IMG/VR virus record: IMGVR_UViG_3300042549_004846
Coordinates: 1-25,948 of that record
From: a virus
Length of the DNA: 25,948 bases
Reading direction: 5' to 3' (one strand)
The first letter of the stretch is position 1. The number at the start of each line of letters is the position of its first letter. A program made the position numbers and the translations under genes. Below, in pieces: positions 1 through 6,743 of the stretch. The notes under the pieces were generated by a model. The model searched no databases. It saw only the letters and a list, made by a program, of their open reading frames with translations, and was not told the origin of the DNA.

Positions 1-65
1 ATTATCATTTGGGTTTGAAGAATATCCCGAAGATGATAAACAATTTATTTCAAGCTACAGATAAC

Positions 66-269
66 ATGAAATACTATATTAGAGATTGTGCTAATAATAT
101 TGTAGGCAATCCAGAAGGTTATTCTTCTCATAAATCCGCATCAATTGCGTTATCTCGAAGGTATAAGGGCTGGCGTTCACTTAGGGATTATCTTTGGTGT
201 GTATACGATGAAGCATGTTCCAAGGGTCATAATGGTGGCATTGTCTCATCAATTAAATTAGCAAAATAA
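66..269 (+). CDS. Small hypothetical phage protein (67 aa)
   Basis: A short basic protein beginning MKYYIRDCANNIVGNPEGY and containing a Lys/Arg-rich middle (SRRYKGWRSLRDYL). From memory, small phage accessory proteins with a similar MKYYIRD...GNP opening exist, but their function is unknown. I chose the ATG at 66 because this sequence reads like a natural N-terminus. The reading frame stays open to the window edge, with a TTG at 9 and an ATG at 33 as alternatives, and no strong ribosome-binding site decides between them. It lies 12 bp upstream of the next plus-strand gene and probably belongs to the same accessory operon. No membrane segment is visible. Confidence 0.6.
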   Translation: MKYYIRDCANNIVGNPEGYSSHKSASIALSRRYKGWRSLRDYLWCVYDEACSKGHNGGIVSSIKLAK

Positions 270-281
270 AGTAATAGCACA

Positions 282-1055
282 ATGGAACAACATAAACCAA
301 AATCTTCAGTTATATACTCCGGTCCTTCATTAATTGATGGTAAACCTATTGTTTGTATTGCTATTATTGGTAGCGGTAATATCAAAACAGGCAATATGGT
401 GCAGACTTATATTATTCGCTCGGATATATCCCCCATGGATGCTAGTAAATCAGGCGAAGATTACTCTATTTGCGGAGATTGTATCCATAGGGGTACGCCT
501 ACTGATAACCCGGACAAGAAACAAGCATTAAACCGTTCTTGCTATGTAACGATATATCAAGGTCCAACTGTGGTATATAAGGGCTATAAACGGGGGATTT
601 ACCCTATTGCAAGCGCAGATGATACCCGTACTATCGGTAAAGGTAGGATGGTTCGTTTAGGGTCGTATGGTGACCCCTCTGCAGTACCCAAAAGCGTATG
701 GGATGAATTATTGTCCGAGTCTGTCGGGCATACAGGGTACTCGCATCAAAGCAAGAATCCAAAGGTTTCTGTTGATTACAATCGAGTCATGGTCAGCGCT
801 GATAGTAAGGCTTCTGCACAGGGTTATCACCTGAATGGGAAACGTACGTTTCGGGTCATACCCGTTAAAGTATGGGAGAATCAGGGGAAAGCTTCTATGC
901 TGCAATCGGAGATTCTATGTCCTGCCTCCAATGAAGCAGGGAACAAGGTAACATGCATCGATTGTAAATTGTGTGTAGGTAGTAGTATTAAAGCTAAATC
1001 TATTGCTATCGTGTCGCATGGTGCAGGTCGTAACATGTTGGAGGGTAACCAGTGA
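282..1055 (+). CDS. Conserved phage/plasmid protein with cysteine pairs (257 aa)
   Basis: The protein contains GNIKTGNMVQTYIIRSD near residue 35, then a CGDCIHRG motif and a following Cys in NRSCYVTIYQGP, then KGYKRGIYP. Near the C-terminus a second cysteine group reads CPASN...CIDCKLC. This arrangement (KTG-MVQT, CGDCxxRG, RxCYVxxxQGP) recalls a family of unknown function spread through proteobacterial phages and plasmids. The paired cysteines suggest metal binding, possibly zinc or an Fe-S site, which is inference. No ribosome-binding site is obvious before the ATG. The stop overlaps the GTG start of the following membrane peptide, so the two are probably translationally coupled. Confidence 0.75.
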   Translation: MEQHKPKSSVIYSGPSLIDGKPIVCIAIIGSGNIKTGNMVQTYIIRSDISPMDASKSGEDYSICGDCIHRGTPTDNPDKKQALNRSCYVTIYQGPTVVYKGYKRGIYPIASADDTRTIGKGRMVRLGSYGDPSAVPKSVWDELLSESVGHTGYSHQSKNPKVSVDYNRVMVSADSKASAQGYHLNGKRTFRVIPVKVWENQGKASMLQSEILCPASNEAGNKVTCIDCKLCVGSSIKAKSIAIVSHGAGRNMLEGNQ

Positions 1056-1195
1056 TTAAATCTAAGCGTAAACAGACAAGTAATAACCTTACAGTCTATG
1101 GGGCTATGCTTCATGTGGTAATAGTCGTAGGTGTGTTAGTTGCATTGGATGTATGGTTTGTGTGTTCCGTATGGTTTAAGGGATGTATAGGGTAA
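1052..1195 (+). CDS. Single-helix membrane mini-protein (47 aa)
   Basis: A short gene with a GTG start that overlaps the TGA of the upstream gene (GTGA). A strong GGAGGG site at 1040-1045 lies six bases before it. The product has a basic N-terminus (residues 1-8, IKSKRKQ), then a hydrophobic stretch at about 19-42 (including LHVVIVVGVLVALDVWF) ending in WFKGCIG. This predicts one transmembrane helix with a cytoplasmic N-terminus. The good ribosome-binding site and overlap support real translation. Function is unknown; small phage membrane peptides include lysis modulators, superinfection-exclusion proteins and host-takeover factors, and nothing here picks among them. Confidence 0.6.
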   Translation: MIKSKRKQTSNNLTVYGAMLHVVIVVGVLVALDVWFVCSVWFKGCIG

Positions 1196-1199
1196 CTAC

Positions 1200-1345
1200 A
1201 CAATCGAAACCTTAGGGTTTCTCCTTAGAAAATAATTCGTTTGTGGTAACCAAACAACAGTTTTATCTGTAGAATACAACGTATGGGAAGCAATCAAGCA
1301 TCCCAAAGGCTCCGTCCCTAACGGGCCGTAACCTACTTAAAGGAA
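1200..1345 (+). other. Leader/intergenic segment with hairpins
   Basis: No gene is visible between the membrane peptide and the next coding region. The segment holds a hairpin GAAACC-TTAG-GGTTTC at 1205-1220 followed by a pyrimidine-rich stretch, which could attenuate or terminate transcription weakly. A second small hairpin, CCC-TAAC-GGG near 1316-1325, lies just before the ribosome-binding site of the next gene. No recognised riboswitch class is evident. Confidence 0.35.
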
Positions 1346-1350
1346 ATCAA

Positions 1351-1647
1351 ATGTTGACTACTACGATTTACGATCAATCTAATGCTACTGTCACAGGTAC
1401 ATATCACACGTATAAGGGTGAGTGCATTACTGTAGAGTTTATGGGAAGTGCATCGGAGTGTGAGTGCTACATGAATGGAGTGTATCAAGCTAATGAGGGA
1501 ACTAATGAAGTAACGCACGTTACTATCAGGGATAAGGTGAAGCTTGCAACTCCAGTGCATACAGGCTTTGCATTGCACAATGCATGGAAGATGAACCCGA
1601 AGGAATCAGATTCATTGGGAAGTGTAATGTCTGTACAAGGTGCATAA
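1351..1647 (+). CDS. Hypothetical protein (98 aa)
   Basis: The ATG follows an AAAGGAAAT ribosome-binding site at good spacing. The 98-residue product is acidic and carries a CECYMNG motif at about residues 37-43. It has no membrane segment and no catalytic motif I recognise. The C-terminus (FALHNAWKMNPKESDSLGS) is polar. The next small gene starts one base after its stop, indicating an operon of accessory genes. Function is unknown. Confidence 0.6.
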   Translation: MLTTTIYDQSNATVTGTYHTYKGECITVEFMGSASECECYMNGVYQANEGTNEVTHVTIRDKVKLATPVHTGFALHNAWKMNPKESDSLGSVMSVQGA

Positions 1648-1648
1648 A

Positions 1649-1801
1649 ATGACTAATCCAACAATACAGTTTGATTGGGGTTCAATCGAAGGCATATCCC
1701 TTGCATTGTATAGGTTTCAAGTAATGTTCTGGGCAGCGCAACAGGCGCAGCATGACGGTATAGCGTACAGTGATTATCGTGCATACGATCAAGGGGAATA
1801 A
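1649..1801 (+). CDS. Small hypothetical protein (50 aa)
   Basis: This 50-residue reading frame starts one base after the preceding stop and ends one base before the ATG of the DUF2591 gene, so it exactly fills the gap in a tight operon. The product, MTNPTIQFDWGSIEGISLAL onwards, is rich in aromatic residues and Gln/Ala (FWAAQQAQHDG), with an acidic C-terminus. It resembles small soluble phage proteins with a helical core. There is no strong independent ribosome-binding site, so translation may depend on coupling to the upstream gene. Function is unknown. Confidence 0.5.
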   Translation: MTNPTIQFDWGSIEGISLALYRFQVMFWAAQQAQHDGIAYSDYRAYDQGE

Positions 1802-1802
1802 C

Positions 1803-2162
1803 ATGACATTGGTTAAAGTAAGTGATTTAGATGGTATGGCACTGGACTATATGGTTGCAGTGTTAGAAGGTATGAATAATAATTATATTGACTACTTTAC
1901 TAGCCAATGGCACCTGAACAAGTCTTTGCGTTACTCTACCAATAGAGATAAGGGTGGAGATATCATTGAACGTGAAGGTATAACTACCAGTAAGACAGCA
2001 CATGGATTTTGGGAGGCTTATATACGCCCGTCTGGTGTTAATGAGGGTTACTCTGTGGGTGATACACCACTGATAGCAGGCATACAGTGCTATGTAGCTA
2101 GTAAGCTAGGGGATACAGTGGAAGTACCTGATAGTATAATCAAGGTATGGAAGCATAAATAA
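1803..2162 (+). CDS. DUF2591 (NinX-like) phage protein (119 aa)
   Basis: I place the start at the ATG at 1803, behind AAGGGG, rather than at an upstream in-frame ATG at 1770 that would overlap the preceding gene. The product opens MTLVKVSDLDGMALDYMVA, has a central RYSTNRDKGGDIIEREGI, and ends in a TPLIAGIQCYVASKLGDTVE block. These three segments match the typical organisation of DUF2591, a family found in lambdoid and other enterobacterial phages that includes NinX (pattern xLxGxALDWAVA; YSxxWxxGGxIIEREGI; TPLIAAMRCYVxSxLGDxVEVP). The length is usual for the family. Its biochemical function is not established. Confidence 0.85.
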   Translation: MTLVKVSDLDGMALDYMVAVLEGMNNNYIDYFTSQWHLNKSLRYSTNRDKGGDIIEREGITTSKTAHGFWEAYIRPSGVNEGYSVGDTPLIAGIQCYVASKLGDTVEVPDSIIKVWKHK

Positions 2163-2178
2163 ACATAATGGTTTATTT
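2157..2178 (+). terminator. Hairpin at the end of the left gene block
   Basis: A perfect 8-bp inverted repeat AAATAAAC / GTTTATTT with a 6-nt loop overlaps the stop codon of the DUF2591 gene. The 3' arm ends in T-rich sequence. It is AT-only apart from one pair, so it would be a weak terminator. Its placement exactly at the end of the plus-strand block and before a long gene-free region supports the role. Confidence 0.45.
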
Positions 2179-2320
2179 AATAGTGTAATGTGGGTATGTA
2201 TAAATGTATAGCGTGGGTGGAGTAGGTATGTACTTTTTGTTTGTACGCACAATGTGCGGATGGTATACGGAAAACAAAACATCGCATAATGATGCGTAAA
2301 AACAACAGATAAACCCCTAT

Positions 2321-2492
2321 TAAACGAACAATACAACCCTCATATGACCACACAATGACCCCCTGTTACCATCCACCATAGAACGAACATTCAACCCCAC
2401 TACAAACGATTAAACGAACGATATAACCATAGCAAAGGACGATAAACCACGGTACAAACGAACATATAACGCACGATAAACGAACGATAACC
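2321..2492. repeat. Array of ACGAACGATA-like direct repeats (iteron-like)
   Basis: The consensus AAACGAACGATAAACC appears in full or degenerate form at about 2322, 2381, 2403, 2412, 2437, 2456, 2471 and 2478. All copies are in the same orientation, spaced irregularly at roughly 10-60 bp. The segment is strikingly poor in G and T on the plus strand. Direct repeats of this type in a gene-free zone are typical of replication initiator binding sites (iterons) or clustered operator sites. No initiator protein is identified in the window, although a winged-helix protein is encoded nearby at 5516-5806. Confidence 0.5.
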
Positions 2493-3025
2493 ACGTAGAT
2501 ATTTCCAGATTTAACGGGGAATGAAATAGGGGTGGGTGGTGGTACATCAAGACCACAGGAACATCTGCAGTAAAAATCCCTCGTTCCTCCCACCAATCAC
2601 CAATTCTACCTGTTGCAATAAAACCACAATGTAACCACAGTTCCAATCCTCATTGCTACACACATAAACTACACGCTAAACCATAGCTAGAACAGACGCT
2701 ATACCACCTAGGAGCTACGATGTAATAAAGGATATAGCTGAGGTAGTCTACACATTAAATGAAGGTTCTAGGAGGTTTAAACGAAGGTTGAATGAAGGTA
2801 ATAATTGTTGTATTTACACAACAGATACTTATGTATACTGAAGTTGAACTGAGATATAAGTTGTTGAGGTATGAAATTTTAAAAATAAGTTGTAACTGTA
2901 ATGTTCGTAGTAATGTGCGAAGAGTTATAAGTGCAGCATTAGTTTACCGCACAATGAATCGAACAATTCAGGTACTTAAGTAGAGCACCAAATATGTTAA
3001 CACATCAAAATAACTGAACTGAAGC

Positions 3026-3296
3026 TATAATGAAGGTGGATTTATCTGTTGTCAACTGGATATTTTCAGTATAAGCAGATATTGTAGCCTTCATTATGTG
3101 TAAGGTCTAAATTTTAAAATTATTAATTTGATAGATTTACTTCTTTGTGCTAGACCTTCAGGTCAATCTTCATACTACGCACGATCCAATATCAGCACTT
3201 AAGTTAGTCCGTGCTAACAACGAAGATTAGCTTCAGTTGCTATCATTTTGTTACTACATTATTGATAGCAATCCCTTACTTAATTGTTATTAGGGG
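3026..3296. repeat. Series of nested inverted repeats
   Basis: Five successive inverted repeats follow one another. (a) ATAATGAAGG 3027-3036 with CCTTCATTAT 3088-3097, enclosing TATCTG/CAGATA (3043-3048/3076-3081) and ACTG/CAGT. (b) AAGGTCTA 3102-3109 with TAGACCTT 3151-3158. (c) AATCTTC 3165-3171 with GAAGATT 3222-3228, enclosing AGCAC/GTGCT (3194-3198/3211-3215). (d) TTGCTATCA 3237-3245 with TGATAGCAA 3263-3271. (e) CCCTTA 3273-3278 with TAGGGG 3291-3296, one G-T pair. They adjoin each other almost end to end, giving a continuous chain of stem-loops in either strand's RNA or in single-stranded DNA. Confidence 0.6.
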
Positions 3297-3338
3297 TTTG
3301 ACTACTTAAAACTGAAAATCTTCAATGAAATCATATAG

Positions 3339-3403
3339 TTACAGAGGTCGCTAAAAAAGTTTATTCAGACAAATGGAATAAACTCCAGAAACAACCTCTG
3401 TAA
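3339..3403 (-). terminator. Terminator of the minus-strand operon
   Basis: Read on the minus strand, a perfect 9-bp stem (AGTTTATTC / GAATAAACT, plus-strand 3358-3366 and 3376-3384) with a 9-nt loop is followed at once by a six-T tract (3353-3358). This is a standard intrinsic terminator layout, placed about 25 bp past the stop of the last minus-strand gene. It is enclosed in an outer 10-bp inverted repeat TTACAGAGGT (3339-3348) / ACCTCTGTAA (3394-3403), so the whole element is a two-tier hairpin like those upstream of it. Confidence 0.75.
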
Positions 3404-3408
3404 TAGCT

Positions 3409-4620
3409 CTAATTATCCAGCCAGTTTTTGAACAATTCCTGCATCCGTTTACTCAAGAAAGTAACCTTCATTTGCTTACGATCACGAATGCAACCACGGA
3501 AAACCCATTGGATAGCTTGGTTCAGTGCATAACTATCTTCATCAACTTCATAACCATAACTCGCCAAATATGACTTTACAGTCACGTTATTGAAAATATT
3601 GAAAGCATGTACAGCATATGTCTTGTGTGCTAACTTATTGGTTGCTCGACAGTTACAAGCTACGAGATTATCTGATGAAACCTGCGGTCTTTTAACCTTA
3701 GAGAAACTTTCCATCGGAATAGTAAAGTAAAAGTTGTCTTTTAGTACACCTTGGTTTACACGTAACGAACCCAATAACTTACTCACATCGTCAGGGTTTA
3801 CCCCAGTTGGTCTAATGTTAGTAGATTCCCACCATGAACTACTCAAGTTATACTTAGATTGTTTCTCCAAGAATTTCTTGACAGACAACGGTTCAACGAA
3901 CTCAATTAATTGCTTAATTTCTTGTTTGTTCTGACTGTTGCTTCTATACAACGGTATCTTTAGTTCTTTGTTAGATATTTTATGTAAATTAAGAAATGCT
4001 TCCATGATTGATCCACCGAAGTTATACGTAAGTAAAATAAACCTATCAGCACTAAGTATAATATCAGGTGATAAATAGGTTACAAGCATAGTATCACTGT
4101 TCTTTTCACCATAGAGACACCCACGGTCACAAAGACGTTTAATGTCTCCATATCGTGCTTCATCTGACATATCTTGCTTAAGGAATGAAATACGTCCTAA
4201 ATTATTCAAGTCCTTACTGAGCATATTTTCTGAATAAAGGAAATCAATATCTTGTTTGCTGATCTTGAAGGCATCAATTAAATTAAGTTCTTCGTCACAA
4301 ACAATTTGGTAGTCCTGCAACTTGATCCATTCAATGTGTTCGCGTTTGAAGTGCAGGGTTAACGCATGGGTACAGGCTATATTCTTACCTTGCTTCATAA
4401 ACTCAAGTATTTGTGGTGCTAACGTGCCATCTTCCTTGCTTGCAACGTGGAATACCATATTAACTTCATCAGCTTCTTTCTGTACACGTTCATTAACCTC
4501 ATCCTTCATTGGACTAAGGTATAACCAAGGCTTTTCTTGATGCTCCGACATATAAGTAAAAATAGCTGTTGTTTTTCCGCTACCCGGAAGTGCATCTAAT
4601 ACTTCAATTTGTGTTGTCAT
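3409..4620 (-). CDS. Phage P-loop ATPase, helicase-like (403 aa)
   Basis: The N-terminus carries a Walker A motif, ALPGSGKTT at residues 10-18, and a Walker B-like VCDEE at about 107-111. TYLSPD-type segments and a basic C-terminal region (FRGCIRDRKQMKVTF) follow. This is the layout of DEAD-like superfamily NTPases found in phage replication or recombination modules. I cannot assign it to a named helicase, and motifs III-VI are not clear, so it may be a single-domain or divergent enzyme. It is the last gene of the minus-strand operon. Its start overlaps the end of the methyltransferase gene by 17 bp and has an AAAGGAA ribosome-binding site, so the two are probably co-translated. Confidence 0.75.
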   Translation of the reverse strand: MTTQIEVLDALPGSGKTTAIFTYMSEHQEKPWLYLSPMKDEVNERVQKEADEVNMVFHVASKEDGTLAPQILEFMKQGKNIACTHALTLHFKREHIEWIKLQDYQIVCDEELNLIDAFKISKQDIDFLYSENMLSKDLNNLGRISFLKQDMSDEARYGDIKRLCDRGCLYGEKNSDTMLVTYLSPDIILSADRFILLTYNFGGSIMEAFLNLHKISNKELKIPLYRSNSQNKQEIKQLIEFVEPLSVKKFLEKQSKYNLSSSWWESTNIRPTGVNPDDVSKLLGSLRVNQGVLKDNFYFTIPMESFSKVKRPQVSSDNLVACNCRATNKLAHKTYAVHAFNIFNNVTVKSYLASYGYEVDEDSYALNQAIQWVFRGCIRDRKQMKVTFLSKRMQELFKNWLDN

Positions 4621-5503
4621 TAATAATTCCTTTCAATATGTGAACAATTACATCCACAGTCCAACCATTTCCTAACATTTTATACCTTTCGGATGACCTA
4701 ACAACTGATGTATACCCCACCGGTACAGTTTGTAGTTTTTCATATTCTTCACAACTTAACTTAGTTAATTGACCATTTCTGGTCACATAATTACTGTTCC
4801 AACTAGCATCACTTCTTGCAGTTAAACAGTTCGCACGTAGAGGATCAACAACTGCATATTTCTTTTTCAGACATTCCTGACCTTTAACTGATAGTAACCA
4901 ACGGAGTCTACCGGGTGTTAACACAGAAGTTTCTTTTTCAGAACTATCCAATATATCTTTAAGATATATTTCATGGTCTGGAGGTAAGCTGAAATTAATA
5001 TTAGTCCAGAAAAGTCTTTTTCTATTTTGTGCAGATACAAGGTTTGAATTGAACTCAACATATTCTGTATTCATTGCAGCATTCATCGCCACCAAAGCAT
5101 CTTTATTTCCAGACACATTTTCTAATATAAAATTCTTTGGTTTAACTTCATTAAGTATTCGGTGGAAGTGCCAGAAAAGTCCTGATTTACCATCAAGACC
5201 TTCTCCTTTTCCAAGGTTAGATATACTCTGACAAGGACTACCACCAATTACTAGGTCAATATTACCTACATTGAAATTCCCATTTTCCGTATAAAGAACA
5301 TCACCCTTGTAACTGACCTTAGTTACATCTCCAATTTGGACGATATCATCCCAATTAGTACTGCTGACCTTGATTGCGTGTTTATCAACTTCACTTGCAT
5401 AATATGTTTTAACAGGTATACCTGCACGTTCTAGGGCAATCCGTCCACAGGACATACCATCAAATAGACTTAAAATTGTTAGTGGTTTCATTTGTGTATT
5501 CAT
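4604..5503 (-). CDS. DNA cytosine-C5 methyltransferase, Dnmt3-like (299 aa)
   Basis: The protein should transfer a methyl group from S-adenosylmethionine to C5 of cytosine in DNA. Motifs appear in order: I (LSLFDGMSCG, residues 11-20), the SAM-pocket acid in ASEVD (36-40), IV with the catalytic Cys (GGSPCQS, 87-93), VI (ENV, 128-130), VIII (QNRKRLFW, 159-166) and X (MLGNGWTVDV, 276-285). The spacing and the short target-recognition region resemble eukaryotic DNMT3 and compact phage enzymes more than long type II methyltransferases. The start follows AAGGAGAA. No restriction endonuclease partner is next to it, so it is a solitary methyltransferase, probably protecting phage DNA from host restriction or regulating phage promoters. 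The recognition site cannot be read from sequence. Confidence 0.93.
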   Translation of the reverse strand: MNTQMKPLTILSLFDGMSCGRIALERAGIPVKTYYASEVDKHAIKVSSTNWDDIVQIGDVTKVSYKGDVLYTENGNFNVGNIDLVIGGSPCQSISNLGKGEGLDGKSGLFWHFHRILNEVKPKNFILENVSGNKDALVAMNAAMNTEYVEFNSNLVSAQNRKRLFWTNINFSLPPDHEIYLKDILDSSEKETSVLTPGRLRWLLSVKGQECLKKKYAVVDPLRANCLTARSDASWNSNYVTRNGQLTKLSCEEYEKLQTVPVGYTSVVRSSERYKMLGNGWTVDVIVHILKGIINDNTN

Positions 5504-5515
5504 TCTTAATTCTCC

Positions 5516-5806
5516 TTATTTAATGATTACCTTATAACTATATTGTGGTCTGTTCTTCTCAGACTTACCTTCAATGACTTCAAGGTAACCATCTTGTTCT
5601 AATTTACGTATACCTTTTGTTACTGTTAGGGGTACAACACAAAGTACTTCTGCTATATTTTTCAAGGTTCTTGTACAGATACTGTTTTCTCTACAATCAT
5701 GATCTATCAGAGCTAAAATTAATTTATATCCAATAGGTAAGTTGGGTATGTTCAAAATATCTAAAGAGATATCTATATAATTAGGATTTGTTTGATTAGT
5801 TTGCAT
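5516..5806 (-). CDS. Small winged-helix DNA-binding protein (96 aa)
   Basis: The sequence contains a helix-turn-helix followed by a wing: TRTLKNIAEVLCVVPLTVTKGIRKLEQDGYLEV spans about residues 45-77, then a basic beta hairpin (GKSEKNRPQYSYKVIIK) closes the protein. This is the winged-helix layout of phage replication initiator N-terminal domains and MarR/GntR-type regulators. The length fits a lone DNA-binding domain. An AAGGTAAAT ribosome-binding site precedes it. It lies 12 bp upstream of the methyltransferase gene in the same operon. It could regulate the operon or bind the repeat region downstream; both are inference. Confidence 0.7.
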   Translation of the reverse strand: MQTNQTNPNYIDISLDILNIPNLPIGYKLILALIDHDCRENSICTRTLKNIAEVLCVVPLTVTKGIRKLEQDGYLEVIEGKSEKNRPQYSYKVIIK

Positions 5807-5866
5807 ATTTACCTTTATTTTAATTGCCCAAACATTATTGTACCATACGAATTCAAGAATTACTAG

Positions 5867-6076
5867 TTAAATCTTGTACTTACCAGTTCCACCACAAGCT
5901 TCACACTTCCAGTACCCACCACAGAATTGACCACCCTGTTCACCTTCTCCGTGGCACTCTGGACAGATACCTTCACTTATTTCACGGTGTTCTTCCTCGC
6001 ATTTACCACAAGGTAATTTTATAAACATGTGCTTAAAACATACTTTTCTTGGGTCTAGTGCAAAATATTCGTTCAT
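5867..6076 (-). CDS. DnaJ-type zinc-knuckle protein (69 aa)
   Basis: I choose the ATG at 6076 because a good AAGGAG site precedes it and its ATGA overlaps the stop of the upstream gene; a longer in-frame version would lie inside that gene. Cysteine motifs appear in sequence: CGKC, then CPECHGEGE, a Cys in QFCGGYW, and CEACGGTGKY at the end. CxxCxGxG repeats are the signature of the DnaJ/Hsp40 zinc-binding domain, here without a J domain. Small phage proteins of this kind are common and usually unassigned. It probably binds one or two zinc ions. Confidence 0.75.
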   Translation of the reverse strand: MNEYFALDPRKVCFKHMFIKLPCGKCEEEHREISEGICPECHGEGEQGGQFCGGYWKCEACGGTGKYKI

Positions 6077-6633
6077 GTTGTCTCCTTTGCAATCCAATTC
6101 TCCCATTTGTAAACCATGTGTTCATTGTAAAGATTATAAACAGGAATACCGTGCTTCTTAGCTAGTTCTACTGCTGTTCTAGTCCCACCTTTTACGGAGT
6201 TACCATTCGGTTCAGCATAAAAAATAACTCCAGTACTAGGTGTGTTTAAATCTTGACCTAACACCTGATATACATTTCTGGTATGTAGTGCCTTAGCACC
6301 TGTACCTAGCTTATTCCAAGCGGGGTGAATCTCAGAAGCTATTATTTGTGCATCCGGTACATTCAGTATCAACCTACCTTCCATACTTGAATACTGATCG
6401 TTAAAACCCTCCCAAGGTAAGTAGATTTCAGCTTTGTACATAGAACCATCTATTCCAACATCTTCACTAAAAGCATCACTCCAACCATCAGCAAATGCTG
6501 TATCTGCACCTTCAGCCCCACCTGATCGTAAGGTATAACCCTTCTTAGCCATCCAATAAGCGATCCGTCGCATCAACCGAAGGACTTCAACTGGTGTCTC
6601 CCTGCTGCCGATCCCTGTGTAGTATTTATTCAT
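6073..6633 (-). CDS. SLOG/DprA-like Rossmann-fold protein (186 aa)
   Basis: The protein begins MNKYYTGIGSRETP and has RSGGAEGADTAFADG at about residues 37-51, followed by a distal GGTRTAVELAKKHGIPVYNL. These GxGSRxTP and SGGAxGAD motifs define the SLOG superfamily, related to DprA and LOG-type nucleotide-binding proteins, and recur in large phages as predicted nucleotide- or ligand-binding proteins. The likely role is nucleotide or NAD-derivative handling or DNA metabolism; the exact substrate is unknown. It is the first gene of the minus-strand operon, with an AAGGAGG ribosome-binding site and a promoter about 30 bp upstream. Confidence 0.85.
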   Translation of the reverse strand: MNKYYTGIGSRETPVEVLRLMRRIAYWMAKKGYTLRSGGAEGADTAFADGWSDAFSEDVGIDGSMYKAEIYLPWEGFNDQYSSMEGRLILNVPDAQIIASEIHPAWNKLGTGAKALHTRNVYQVLGQDLNTPSTGVIFYAEPNGNSVKGGTRTAVELAKKHGIPVYNLYNEHMVYKWENWIAKETT

Positions 6634-6663
6634 TCAACCTCCTTATAAATTAAAGATGATCTA

Positions 6664-6692
6664 AGTATAGCACAGCTTTCGCTTTACTTCTA
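6664..6692 (-). promoter_or_regulatory. Extended -10 promoter of the minus-strand operon
   Basis: On the minus strand, TGCTATACT (6672-6664) is an extended -10 element, TGn plus a TATAAT-like hexamer. A weak -35 (TAGAAG) lies 17 bp upstream at 6692-6687. Transcription would start just before the SLOG gene and its AAGGAGG site. It is divergent from, and almost abuts, the plus-strand promoter at 6683-6710. Confidence 0.55.
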
Positions 6693-6710
6693 GCTTTTCT
6701 ATGATATAAT
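6683..6710 (+). promoter_or_regulatory. Extended -10 promoter for the rightward genes
   Basis: TTTACT (6683-6688), a 16-bp spacer and TATAAT (6705-6710) preceded by TGA make a good sigma-70-type promoter with an extended -10. The upstream motif CTAGCTTTTCT resembles CTAGCATTTCT in the promoter block at 9835. It would drive the gene at 6744 and those following. Confidence 0.65.
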
Positions 6711-6743
6711 AAAGACATATCAACAACCGAAAGGAACTAACAA

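Larger units (their letters stand above)
2179..3338. other. Long gene-free region between convergent operons
   Basis: About 1.2 kb without a convincing gene. The reading frames that exist have no ribosome-binding site, odd composition and no recognisable motifs. From left to right it contains small hairpins (CGCAC/GTGCG at 2246-2257, CGCAT/ATGCG at 2283-2296), an A+C-rich segment with ACGAACGATA-like direct repeats (2321-2492), GAAGGTT direct repeats (2761-2797), a TGTTGT/ACAACA hairpin (2806-2823), and a run of inverted repeats (3026-3296). Transcription from both sides points into it. A replication origin, a partition-like site, or a transcript made of serial hairpins are all possible. This is inference from repeats and position. 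Confidence 0.6.

Noticed and set aside
2321-2492. CRISPR array
   Set aside because: The repeated units are too short and degenerate, and the spacers too irregular and small.
2366-2646. Minus-strand genes opposite the repeat array
   Set aside because: The translations mainly reflect the repeated DNA (repeated IVRL/VIVR patterns), lack a ribosome-binding site and overlap each other in different frames.
2731-2800. tRNA gene
   Set aside because: GGATATAGCTGAGGTAG resembles a tRNA 5' end, but no anticodon arm, T-loop or matching acceptor 3' strand follows.
2792-2983. Plus-strand 63-residue gene
   Set aside because: No clear ribosome-binding site, no operon partner, no recognisable domain, and it overlaps a hairpin; kept as non-coding.
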